DNA of 64,000 bases, taken from Chrysomallon squamiferum (lineage: Eukaryota > Mollusca > Gastropoda > Neomphalida > Peltospiridae). This document shows positions 28,001 through 41,900 of the stretch, in pieces (the stretch's first letter is position 1; each line of letters opens with the position of its first letter). The stretch lies in the NCBI GenBank assembly GCA_012295275.1, contig CM022672.1:32996716-33060715 (forward strand), read 5' to 3'. Under the pieces are notes generated by a model. The model saw nothing but the letters and a program-made list of their open reading frames with translations, was not told the origin of the DNA and did not search any database. A program made the position numbers and the translations under genes.

Positions 28001-29285
28001 TACAGTATGTAAACTAGTTATTCAATACGTAAAATTTTATACAATATGTAAAATCTTTATACAATATGGAATAAATCATAAATCAATACTTAAATGATAA
28101 AAGTTTTTTTCTTTCTTTACAAGATTATGGAAGACATTTATTTATCTGTTCAGATATTCCAAAATATTTTTTTAATAATTAATTAATTCTCAGTATGTTA
28201 AAAAAAAAAAAAAAACAACAACAATAAACCAGATTAATAGAAAATTAAAATTTCTAAAACATATTAAAAGGAGTTGTTATATGACAATTTAAAATGTATT
28301 ATTATAATTTTTATTTTTATTATTATTGTTTTTGATTTTGGTGTTGTTGATACTGTTATTATTTACTGTTTAACATGTATGCTGTCACTGCAAATAAGTA
28401 AGAGACAATTAAAACAAAAATAAAGCTATTATTGTCATTATTATTACTACTACTATTATTATTACTACTACTACTACTACTACTATTATTATTATTATTA
28501 CTACTACTATTATTATAATTATTATTATTATTATTATTCTGAAATAGTCACAATCAGACATTATAAAACAAATGTGACATTGATTTAAAAAAAAACACAC
28601 ACCAAAATTCACCATTGAGAGCCTCAGAAACAACAAGTGTGTAATGAGACCCCCATAGACTGATACCAGTCTAAAAATAGCTCCACAATGGGTGGTACCA
28701 GTCACCTGGTCAAGCTGACTTGTAGAAAAACATAGGTGTGTTTATATTAATTGCCTGATTAACGATGATGAACAATGCTTGATAGAAAATAATTGGCTAA
28801 ATTAGCAAAAAGTGTGTAAACACAGCAATAAAATACGCTGATGTCTTGAGAGTTATTTTTATTTATTAATATTTAAAAAAAAAAAAAAATTAAACTTATT
28901 TAAATGTAGACATATAAATATACACACACATATGTACACAAATACAAAACAAACCCAAATTATGCATGTAAATAAAATAATTTTAAAAAAAAAAAAAATA
29001 AGCTCTTGCTTCCCCACCCTTAGTGTCCTTGAACTAAAGCAATCAAATATTTATCTGACTTTTTAGGAAGCTATACTATTCTTTACAGCTAGCTAATGAA
29101 AATGGCAATATTTTCTTTTTTCTTACAATTATTAAAAAAAAATAAACTAATGATAAAAAAGAAATAATAATAATAATAATAAATGTAAGAAGAAGGAGAA
29201 GAAGAAAAAGAAAAAGAAAAAGAAAAGAAATTGCTACTATTATTTCTATTGTTATTACTATTATTATTATTATTACTGTTACCTA

Positions 29286-29355
<70 letters not shown>

Positions 29356-29456
29356 CATTACTATTTTTATTATTATTATTATTACTACTATTATTACAAT
29401 TATTATTACTACTATTACTACTATTATTATTACAATTGATAATAATAATAACCAAA

Positions 29457-29495
<39 letters not shown>

Positions 29496-29792
29496 CATAC
29501 CAGTAATAAATAAATAAATAAAATATTGTTTTGAACATTTTTATTCTCTTTTAATCAAATTCTTTTTCTTTACAAGAATTAATTAAAATCATTAGAGAAT
29601 TCTTGGTGTATCAGAACAGATAAAAAGCCAGATGGAGATAAAGCTGGGCTAATACACAGTCGGTCAACGACTTTCTTAATGAACATAAAAAAATATATAT
29701 TTAAAAAAAACAAAAAAAAAACAAAGAGAGCTTCAGAACCAGTCTATTCATAGCAGTGTTCTTTAGATTTGTTGTTTATTGAATTAAGTTAC

Positions 29793-29888
<96 letters not shown>

Positions 29889-30937
29889 GGAGAGAGAGAG
29901 ATACAGAGAGAAAGAAAGAGAGACAGGGAGAGAGAGTATGTGAGAGAGAGATACAGAGAGAAAGAAAGAGAGACGGAGAGAGAGAGATACAGAGAGAAAG
30001 AAAGAGACAGACAGGAAGAAAGAGAGAGATACAGAGAGACAGGAAGAGAGAGATACAGGCAGAGAGAGAGAGAGAGAGAACTGTGTTAAGAAAGGTATAA
30101 GAAATCGAAAGATTAAAAATATTAATTCAGTTATTTGTTATTTTTTCTTACTTATAAGATGTATTTGTAGGTGTAGGTCTAAGTATGTGTGTTTGAATGT
30201 GTATGAGTAAGTTATGTGTGTATATGTGTCTGTATGTATATATGTGTATGTTTATATATGTATGTATGTATGAACAGATATATGTATACATATGTTTGTG
30301 TGAGTGTCTGTGCCTGTGTGTCTGTGTGTGTATGTGTGTGTGTGTATGTGGTGTGATATATGTAATTAACTTTATGTCAAACAAAAATAATAATAATAAA
30401 AAAGAAAGACATTAATATATATACATTTTATATCATTAATAAAAATATGTATATATTACTTTTAATAACAGGAATAATAATGAAAAATAAGATCAACAGT
30501 ATTTGTAATTATCATTGTTACCAATGACATTATTAGTACTTTCTATGATTAAAACAACTTATTATGATTATTATCATGATATCACAATCATCTTCATAAA
30601 GTAATTTTATTATTATTATTAGTTAGAGAAGGGGAGCAAGGGGAAGTAATTAATTTGAAAAACAAGACCATGTAGTGCCTCATGTCACCATTTAAACATT
30701 TGTTGTCTTTAGACTGTTGTTTGCTAAAAATAGATTCGTACATGTTTTATGTGTCTGTTTTAACTTGCAGTTCTACGTGACGATCTTCAGATACAACCGG
30801 ACAGAAAAATGAGTTTTACAAATCCTGTCAGAATTTTATCTTGAAAGTGAAACTAGACATCACTTCTGTTTACAGAGTGCAGAGAAACTGAAAAATCTTT
30901 CTTCTCATTTTACACAGTACTCTTTCTTTCTCCTTTT

Positions 30938-30996
<59 letters not shown>

Positions 30997-31229
30997 CAAA
31001 TTCTCTCTCTCTCTCTCTCTCTCTTTCTTTTTCAAATTCTCTCTCTCTCTCTTTTTCAAACTCTCTCTCTGTACCTCTGTCTCTTTTTCAAACACTCTCT
31101 CTCTCTTTTTCAAACTCTCTCTCTCTCTCTCTTTCTGTCTCTCCGTATCTCTCCTCTCTCTCTCTCTCTCTCTTTTTCAAACTCTCTCTGTACCTCTGTC
31201 TCTTTTTCAAACACTCTCTCTCTCTTTTT

Positions 31230-31316
<87 letters not shown>

Positions 31317-31971
31317 ATATATATATATATATATGTTTCTCCATGTTTGTTTATCTGGCTGTAATCAGACTCTCTACTGCCAGTGATATTATCTGTCTAC
31401 AAATGAAGAATCCAAAATTCTCATTAAATAAATTGAAAGTTTTACCTTTTGATTCTAGCACATCAGCACAAGCTAAACGTAATCTTCCTAGTACTGTATG
31501 CTGAAATAAAATTAATAAAACAATAATAAAAAACAAAAACTTATAAAGTAGATTGTCCTTTAAAACGTACTTATTTGTTGATTTTCATTAACTATTATAA
31601 TTTATGAAATAATTTGTGTCTGTGTGTGTGTGTTTCTCCTCTATAAATCAAAATGGAGTCAAGAAATGAAAAGAAGTAAAAAGGGTAAAGGAAAAAACAG
31701 GAAAACAAAAACAAAAAGTAAATGTCACCTAGATATTAAATTATAAGTTACTATTCGCAAAAACATAGAAAATTAAGTTGATAAGATCAGAAATTTAAAA
31801 AAAATAATAACAAACACTACCAACAACATTAATAAAAATAAATAAAGAATAATGATAATGATGATAATAATAGTAATGGTATTGATAATAATAATAATGA
31901 TAAAACAACAACAATAACTAATAATAATAATGATAACAACAATAACAACAATAATAATGATGATGATGATG

Positions 31972-32053
<82 letters not shown>

Positions 32054-33842
32054 AACAACAAAAACAACAACAACAACGACAACAACAGCTGTGAAGATAT
32101 TACTCTTTCGACTATGACTTGTACTATATTTCCTTGTCACGTTCGGTTTTGTGAAGCTACAATGAATAACCCAACAAAAAAAACGTGACATTCAGTAAAA
32201 CACTACCACTGAACTTTCCCATCTCCATTTTTTGTTTCTTACATCATCTAACACTCTCTCTAGCACACCATTATCATCTCTGTTCTTACATCAGTCCTGT
32301 GTATTTCCATTTATAAATAAAAAACCCAGCCCCCAGACGAAATTATTCCACATGTACTTTTAAGTCTTAAGTCGATATCATGTCTGCAGTATTAACCGTG
32401 TTAACAATCCTTTTTTTTTTTTTATCATGTTGCTTTTTTTTATAATTAGTCAGTTAATTAAGATACAAATAGAAATATTTGCCATATTTTTGAACATAAC
32501 AAGGTGATAATGTGAGATGAAATGAAATAAAAAAGAATTAAAAATGTTCTGGTTTTAGCACGGTTCTCATTTTAAGTGGTTTGTCATTCTGACCCAAAAT
32601 AGAAAAAAATGTTAATGTTTTACATTTGTGTTAATCGTTTATTTTTTTATTTTATTTTTATTTTTTGCTTGTTCATTTATATTCTTGTTTTATTTATTTC
32701 CTTGTTCGTTTATATTTATTTATTTATTTGTTTGTTCATTTATATTTATTTATTTACTTGTTCATTTATATTTATTTATTCATTTATTTTGTTTATATAT
32801 ATTTATTTATTTCCTTGTTCATTTATATTTATTTATTTATGTTTAAGACCTCAATCATAAAAGTTATTTAATGTTAAACATATATATATATTTCTAAAAT
32901 TTAATTCTTAATTATATATCTTGACTTCATTTTCTATTCTATTTTTATTTTTTTATGTGTTTATTGTTTTCATTTATTTTATTTTTGTGAGTGTGATAAT
33001 TATTATTATTATTATTATTTCAAATATATACTTTTAAGATGTTTTTTTTTTCTAACAACAGAAGAAAGGCCAAGCTGAGATTTTACAATCAGGTTTCAAT
33101 GACCTCCATTTTGTTCTTTCAGGAATTTTATGTGTGTGTGTATATGTGTGTGTTTAAACACACACAGACATACATGTATAGATATATAAAGAGAGAGACA
33201 GTCAAATAGACAGAGACAGACAGACATAGAGAGGCAGACACACAGAGAGACAGATAGACACAGAGAGAGACAGACAGACAGAGAGAGATATACTGACAGA
33301 GAAAGAAAAAAACTGTGTATAACAAATATGTAAGAAAAAGAAAAATTAAAGCTATTAATTCAGTTTTCACACAAGTTATGTGTTTTCTACTTATAAGATA
33401 TATTTGCAGGTGTCATAAGAACCTTTCCCAAAATGACTGGTGCTGGTAAAAGATGTGTCACTCCAAAACATAGGCACCAAAAGGGTTAAAATAAAAAATA
33501 CTCACAGGATTGTAAGCAGAACCGGCTGCCAAGAAGATCAAATCTCCAGCATGAATGTCTAAGCTCCTCTCTAAATCCTTCTTCTCTCTTTCTTCCAGAT
33601 TTTTCAATATTCCTGACTGCATGCTGCCATCTTCTTTAACTTTTATTACCACAACATCCTGTAATAACATATACTTTTCATAAAACTTTTGTTAGACATT
33701 ATGTTGCAGAAAATTAAAATATTTTATGTCTTGTCTTAACACTTCTTTTCACCTGGAGACAACCATAGATTAAAAAAATGAGAACAAATAAAAACCGAAA
33801 TAGGATCCATTATGTGCTGTAATATTTTCTTAACTGTATATG

Positions 33843-33880
<38 letters not shown>

Positions 33881-34841
33881 GATAGACATATATTAGTAAT
33901 GCTGCCTACAACTATTATATTTACTAGCATTATTATTAATCTTACTGGTGTTACTACTACATCAACTACTACTACTACTGCTATTTCAATTTCTACTACT
34001 ACTACTATTACTTCTATAACTACTGCTGCTGCTGCTGCTACTATTACTACTACAGCTACAACTACTACTACTACAACTACTGCTATTTCAATTTCTACTA
34101 CTATTGCTTCTGCAACTACTGCTGCTATTACTACTACTACTACTACTACTATCATTACTATTACTGCTACTATTAATACTACTACTGCTGCTACTACTAC
34201 TACTACTACAACTACTGCTTGCTAACATTAATGAACAACTATGGAAAAAATAATAAATGTTTATGTCTCTGTGTGTATATATTTACAGACACAATTACGT
34301 ACAAACAGATATACACATACACACCCGAACATGCACACATAAATGCCCATACACAGAAATAAGTAAAAATACACACACATACACATATAAACACTCATAC
34401 ATATACACACACATACACATATAACACTCATACATATACATACACACATATAAACATTCATATATATAAACATAAATAAATCACACACACACTACACACT
34501 ATATACACACACATATAAACTGATGGACATATGAAACAAAAATATAACACACCCTAACTCAACATATACTACACACTAAATTGTAAATTAACACACTCAC
34601 AAACAGACGTAAAGACAGTTGAGTCAAACTGTGTTAATTGGAAATCAAGATAACACACAGACAAAACAGAAATGAATACACACATGTAAATAATTAACAG
34701 AGATCATGTGACAGTCATGTGATACCATCAGACAGAGTATACATTACAAAATGAAAAGATTTTTACAGCAGAAACAATTACATTACTCTAAAAAATAATA
34801 ATAAAAAATAAAAATAAATAAAATAAGTAGGTGTACTATTT

Positions 34842-34882
<41 letters not shown>

Positions 34883-35290
34883 TGTTGTAGTGGTAGAAGT
34901 AATACAATAGCAGCAGTAACAATTGTAATAATAATAATAATAATAATAATATATATATAAAGTAGCAGTAGTTGAAGTACAAAATTTGTAGTAGCAGTTA
35001 TTAGTAGTAGTAATAATAAAAAACAGATTTTAAAATGTTATGTATTAATTATTATTAATGACAATTAAAATCATAGATTGTAATAACAGTAACACTATAA
35101 TATTAATAAATTATTATGATAACAATACTGTTAGTAGTAATAGTGGATCAATAGTAGAAATAATAATAACAGTAATATATAATACAAACAAAAATATAAC
35201 ACCAAACTATTAATAACAACAACAACAACACCAGTACTACTACTACTACTACTAATAATAATAATAATAAAATAATAATAAAAATAAAAA

Positions 35291-35344
<54 letters not shown>

Positions 35345-35683
35345 AAACAATAATAATAACTGCAGTGATAAGAATAATTTCAATAAAATAACAACAACAA
35401 GAACAATAATAGCAAAACTGTAACAATATCAACATAATCTAAAGAACGAAGAAAATTTATATGAATTACTGAATTTATTCAAACTACCAGAAAATGGAAA
35501 AATCAGCCATATTTGTGTTTTAGATGAGTAAAATAAAGTTTTGGTTAAACTGGTATTTTTATCTGCTGCTGATCAGTGTAATTAATATTTCCACATCAGC
35601 ACTGTATTAAATGTAGGTCGCAGTGACCTAATTTAAAAGAACCAGCAAATTGTATTAAATTACAGACTGGTTGTGTGTTTGTC

Positions 35684-35716
<33 letters not shown>

Positions 35717-36257
35717 CTGTGTGTGCGTGTATTAAATTCTTAGAATATTTTTCTGTTAAACAAAGTTTAGTCATTTATAATAAAGTTAAGTAAAAATATT
35801 ACAGCACGTAATGGATCCTATTTCAGTTTTTATTTGTTAACAGTTTTTAATCTACGGTTGTCTCCAGATAAAAAGTAGAGTTAAGACAAGACATAAAATA
35901 TTTAATTTGTGCAACATAATGTCTAATAAAAGTATTATAAAAATTATATTTTAACATAAATGGGAAATAATGTGTCAGAGAACAACAAAACACAATTTTA
36001 TTAAATTTAGTCTTTTACTGAAATCGATGTATTTATTGAAATGTGTATTGAATGTATGTGTGTGTGCATGTATGTGTGTGTGTGTGTGTGTGTTTAGGTG
36101 TACACAACATATTTGCATGTGTGTGTGCTTGTGTGTGTGTGTATATAAAATGCATAACTGCAGGTAATATTTCAAACCAGTCTGTAATTTAATATATATA
36201 TATATATATATATGCATGTGTGTGTATTTTATATATATATGAGTGCGTATGTGTGTG

Positions 36258-36294
<37 letters not shown>

Positions 36295-38374
36295 TACTGT
36301 ATATATTTTTTTATTTTTTTTTCTCTAACAGTTGGCCAGTGTAAGAAAGAAAAATGTCACAAAAGCGTGTATCAGCTGACTGATAAACCAGACGCAGGAA
36401 TGGCGCTGAGAAGTGAGACAATGTCAGCTAATTGGAAACTAATTAAGAAAGGGGGAGGAGTGCCAGATCAGTTTCATCTGTCGTCTGCTGGGGACTGTTG
36501 CTGTGGGACCAACGATGACATTTGCTGTTAGATAGAAAGAGGAAGGAAAAGGACACAGGACTAAAGGTAATTATTTTTATTTTTTATTTTTTTCTATTTT
36601 TATTTGTTATTGATTTGTTTGTTTGTTTATTTTAAGAAATAATTATTAATTTACTAGTATAATTTATATAAAAATAAAAAATTTGAAGAATTGAAAATTA
36701 GATATATATATACACACATAGACACACACACAAACACACACACACATATACACATACACACTCACACACACACACACACATATGTAGATAGATAGATAGA
36801 TAGCTACATACATACATGCATACATACATACATACATGCATACATATATATATATATCATTAATTCATTATTTTGTATGTAATATAGTGGGGTTTTCTTT
36901 ATTTTTTTTCTTTATTTTTTTTCAAATACTTTTTAAAGTCTTTAAAAATAAATGCTGTGAGATTAAATCCTTTTATTCATGAAAGAAAAAAACTTTAAAA
37001 AAATGTAATTTCAGAATTTAATGTATTTGTGTATTACACAATAAATTGCGTTTATTTCACTTAGAATATAATTTTTTTAAATACTTCATGACATCTGCTG
37101 ATATTATACATAATCTTAATTTTCATTATAAACTCAAAATTAAATATTTTTTTTAAATCCAACTGATATAATCTTTAACTGATCAAATTATGTAGTACAC
37201 ATTGTATCACAGCATTATAATAATGGACAAACATCATAACTGATGTTTTTTTTTTTTTTAATTCTACCAAACTACACAAACATATATCTACACATACACA
37301 AACAAAACATAAGACATATGCACACATACAGACAGATACACACTCAGTTAAGTCTACATACACACATGAACAACACACATACACACACACAAACACATAT
37401 ATATACACAAACATACATAAACATAGACACACAAAGTCAAAGTAATTGTTCTTAAAGGATAAAAAGTAAATTATAAATAAAACAATATTTACTGTTTCTA
37501 CAGCAACCAGCAATTTAGAATATGTCTTTTGTAGATTTAAAAAAATATGTGTGTGTGTGTGTGTGTGTGTTTATTATTCAAATATTTTTGGAAAGTTATT
37601 TCAAATACTAGGAGCAATTATTTCGCAAATATCACTGTTACTGTAAATTGAAAATAACATCTTAAAGGTATTTTTCTGTAAATAAAAAAAGCAGCAAATA
37701 ATTAAACTGAATTAGAAAAATAATTAAATTAATTATAAAAAACAAATTCACTTTTCAACATTGTTTTCTGAACCATGGTATAACTAAATGAATGAATGAA
37801 AAAAATGAATGAATGAATGTAGAAATAAATGAATGAATATTTACTGACATCCCAATCAAGAAAAAAAAAAACATCTGCTACTGGGTGTAAAACTGTTGTA
37901 ATGAAAAAACAAAAAAACATGTTGATCAACATCTGTATAAAAAGTAAATAGTTAAATTAAAACGTAATTTAAAGAAAAGTTCAAAATATACAAATATCCA
38001 AAGTGAGATAATATTTAAAATTTACAATAAAATGTAATAAATAAGAGTTTGTTTTTTTTAAAAAAAGAGGGGGAAAAAAGGAAGGAAAACAAAAAATCCT
38101 GGTAGAATCCCGTTTTTGTTTTTCTTCTTTGTAAAGCTCCACCTATTTGTGTCACATTATGTCTGGGGTCAACGACCTTCAAATACACTGAAACCAAAAA
38201 AAAATCTTTTTCTTTTCTTTTTTTCACTTTTCTTTTTTTTTTGTCTCTTAAGAAAGGTCAAACAAAAGAATTTACAATCAGGTTTCAATGACATCCATTT
38301 TGTTGCTATCAGAATTTTTTTTCATCTTTCAATTGTGTTGGATATTTTATGGTCTTTCTGTGTGTGTGTGTGCA

Positions 38375-38406
<32 letters not shown>

Positions 38407-38907
38407 CATGTGTGTGTGTGTGTTCGTGTGGTATGTATATGTGTGAGTGTGTATATTTGTGTGTGTACATGTTTGTATCAGCATACCTGTGTTTATATAT
38501 GTAAATATACAGTCAGAAAGAGACTTTACATATTACTTTATTATTATTATTATTATTATAATTATTATTATGAGTAGTACGTAGTTTATTTTTAATTTAA
38601 GAAAAGACATAAAATATTTAATTTTTTCAACATAATGTGTAACAAAAGTATTATAAAAATTATATTTTAATATCAGTGGGAAATAATATGTCAGAGAACA
38701 ATAAAACACAATTTTTTAAAATTTAGTCATATTCTGAAATCGATGTATTTATTGAAAAAACTTTAGGAATTAAAACATATGTGAATGTGTGTGTGTGTGG
38801 TGGGTGTGTGTGTGTTTGTGTGTGCTTAAGTATACATAATATATTTGGATGGGTGTGTATATAAAATGCATAACTGCTGGTAGTATTTCATATCATTCTG
38901 TAATTTA

Positions 38908-38938
<31 letters not shown>

Positions 38939-41900
38939 CATGTGTGTGTATTTTCTATATTTATGAGTGTGCATTTGTGCATAATTATCTATGTATATAT
39001 ATACACACATGCATATATATTACTGTATATTTCCTTCTTTGTCACAAAAAATGCCACAAAATGAAATACAGACTGATGCACTATTTAAAAAATATGCAAT
39101 GAATATTTTTGAACTTGAAATGTTTTTGTAACTCTTTTCTAATTGTTGTTGTTACTGTTGTTTTTGAGGGTCATTCTTGTGCATAATCTTTCAGGATGTG
39201 TAGATATTAATTCAGAATAAGATGAACTGCCTGAAAACATTAAGTTTAACTCTGAATTTAAAAAAGAAAAATGGATTAATTAGCTGATTATCAGCCAATT
39301 TCAGATTATAATATTTCTGAACCTGGAATCAAATAGAAAAGGCAATTTCACAAACTCTTTAGTATTTCTCTCCATTATGTTTTCAAAAACAACACTGTCT
39401 AATATAACAGATAACTTATAACAATAGTTTCACAGATTTGTGAATGTTCTTATGAGAATCCATCTTTCAAAACTGTAAACTGTAAACCATAATCATCCTC
39501 ATAGGAGTTTCAGAATTTCATAGAGTTCAGTAATTTTACCAATCTGTTAATAATCCTGTCTATTTAAGAGTTGAAAAAAAACAATATTATTAATTGCCAG
39601 AGATATATTCTTTATATAACAATTAATAAATAAATAATATAAATAAATCATTGTCCATTTCTTTCCAGTTTCATCTCCAAAAAAAACAACCCACAGAAAA
39701 CATCATGAAGCATCAAACCATCATTACTCTGACACTACTCTTCATCATCGCCACGGCAACAACCTTCACCTTGAGCTGCCCCCAATCCTGCAAGTGCTAC
39801 AACAGCAGCACCATCGTCGACTGCTCCAGACGACAACTCCTGTCACTTCCGCGCCATCTTCCCGCATCGGCAACGACGTTCAACATCGCCAACAACCACC
39901 TCGGCCCCTTCGTCAACGGCACGTTGTCGCGCATGAGAAACCTCACTGACCTTGACCTTTCTCACAATGGAATTGTGAGAATCACTGGCTGCTGTTTCAA
40001 AGGACTCTTCAAGCTGAAGAGGCTCAACCTGAGAGGAAACCAGATGAGAATTCTTCAAGAAGACCTCTTCAGCGACAACACCGACCTCGAGTTCCTCGAC
40101 CTCAGTGGCAACAAGCTGGAAACTTTACAAGAACCGGCATTCAAGTATCTGCGGAACTTGAAGGAGCTCTACCTCTCCGACAACTACTTCACCCAGCTCA
40201 AGTTTGGCGTTCGACTGCAAGTTCTGACTAACGTGGAAGTCCTCGACTTGTCGTACAACAACTTTGGCCATATTTCCCATGATGCATTTGAGATGATTCA
40301 GCCATGGAGTACGTCTGTCAAAGCGGTCTCTCAATCTGGCCAACTGTCAGATAACGTCAATCGAAAACAGCACTCTGAGCACGTACAATGGTTTGCACGA
40401 ATTGATTCTGTCTGGAAACAAGGATCTTAGTGTTGAGAATCTCACCAATGTGTTGCTAGATCTTCAACACAAACGGTTAAAAAGACTGGACATTTCTTAC
40501 ATGGATTTAATCTCCGTGGATACACTTTTCGTAAACACCCAGTACCTGGCCCTGGAACATCTCAATCTGTCCCACAATTTAATTTCTTCTGTGGGAAATG
40601 TCTCCTTTAACAGTATCCAGCATTTGAACTCTTTAGATTTAAGTTTCAACAACCTTTTGAATTTCTGTTACGAATTTTCCACTCTCACTAATTTGAAAAC
40701 GTTTGACGTTTCACATAACAACATCAGCTTCATCGACGGTTCACTCATCGAACCACTTTCCGGTTTACAAGTGTTCAATGCTTCGTACAACAACCTCCGA
40801 CACAGATCTGACGTTCAACTGTCATCTGTCAGACACCTAAAACATCTTGACCTCAGTCACAACCAGCTGGATGGAATTGTCTTGCCCGGCAGTATTTCAG
40901 AAATGGAGGTGCTGAACTTTGCCCACAACAAAATTTCAGTGCTAGAACTGTTGCCGTCGGCAACCAAACTAATTAAACTCGATGTCAGTTACAACAACAT
41001 ATCCATTGTTGGGCCTTTCGTGTTCACTGCAACAAGAATGATCAAAGAAGTGAATTTTCGCGGAAATGTGATTCACGAGGTCGACCATCAAGCTTTTGTG
41101 CCAAATAATCCAGAGGTCATCGACCTTTCAGGAAACCGTCTGACCTGGCTCAAATACTGCAGCTGGTCAGACGTACTTCAGCTTAATCTGTCGAACAACA
41201 GGATTAGCAAAGTGGATTACCAGGCTTTCTACACGATGAACAAACTGAAGGTGCTGGATCTGTCCAACAACAGAATAGAAACGCTGCACTCTGAAACATT
41301 CAGACATTTAACAAACGTGAAACATCTCAACCTCAGTCACAACAAACTGAGAATGAGAGATGAAGACGAGAATCTTGCAGAGCTCTTCCAAAGCCTGTAC
41401 TCCTTAACTGACCTCGACATGAGCTTCAACGACCTGACCTTCATAAACTCCACGTCCCTCAAGGTCAGTGTGGACGCAGAAGTTATCTCCCTTTCGAACA
41501 ACAAATTCCCATACGTCCTTCCCGCTCTTTTCAGCGAGTTGAAGAAGCTCAAACAAATCGATCTATCCCACAATCCTTTTGACTGCGGATGTGAGCTGAT
41601 TTCCCTGGCAAACTGGATCAAACAGAACGAAAACATTCTCCTCGTTAACGATTCCAACACCAGCTACATCTGTGATTCTCCTTACCAACGGGCTGGGCTC
41701 AGCATCCTCAACTACAACACTGGGACCTTTGAGTGCAGCATCCACCTCCTCTTCCTCACCATATTTGGGTCCATCAGCGTCTTGCTTTTCCTCGTTGTTC
41801 TCGCGGGAGGGTTTCTCTGTCACTACTATCTCAAATGGAGACGAGAGGATTTGCCAAAAATCAAAATGGCTGCCGCTGCCGAGAAGGAGGCGAAAATCGA

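Noticed and set aside
29769-30089. Arg-Glu repeat protein
   Set aside because: Translation of (GA)n; no start context, splice sites or conservation.
30936-31364. 142-codon Leu/Ser repeat protein
   Set aside because: Translation of (CT)n with spacers.
32609-32860. Overlapping hydrophobic frames resembling small membrane proteins
   Set aside because: All three plus frames are open because of (TTTA)n; this is composition, not a gene.
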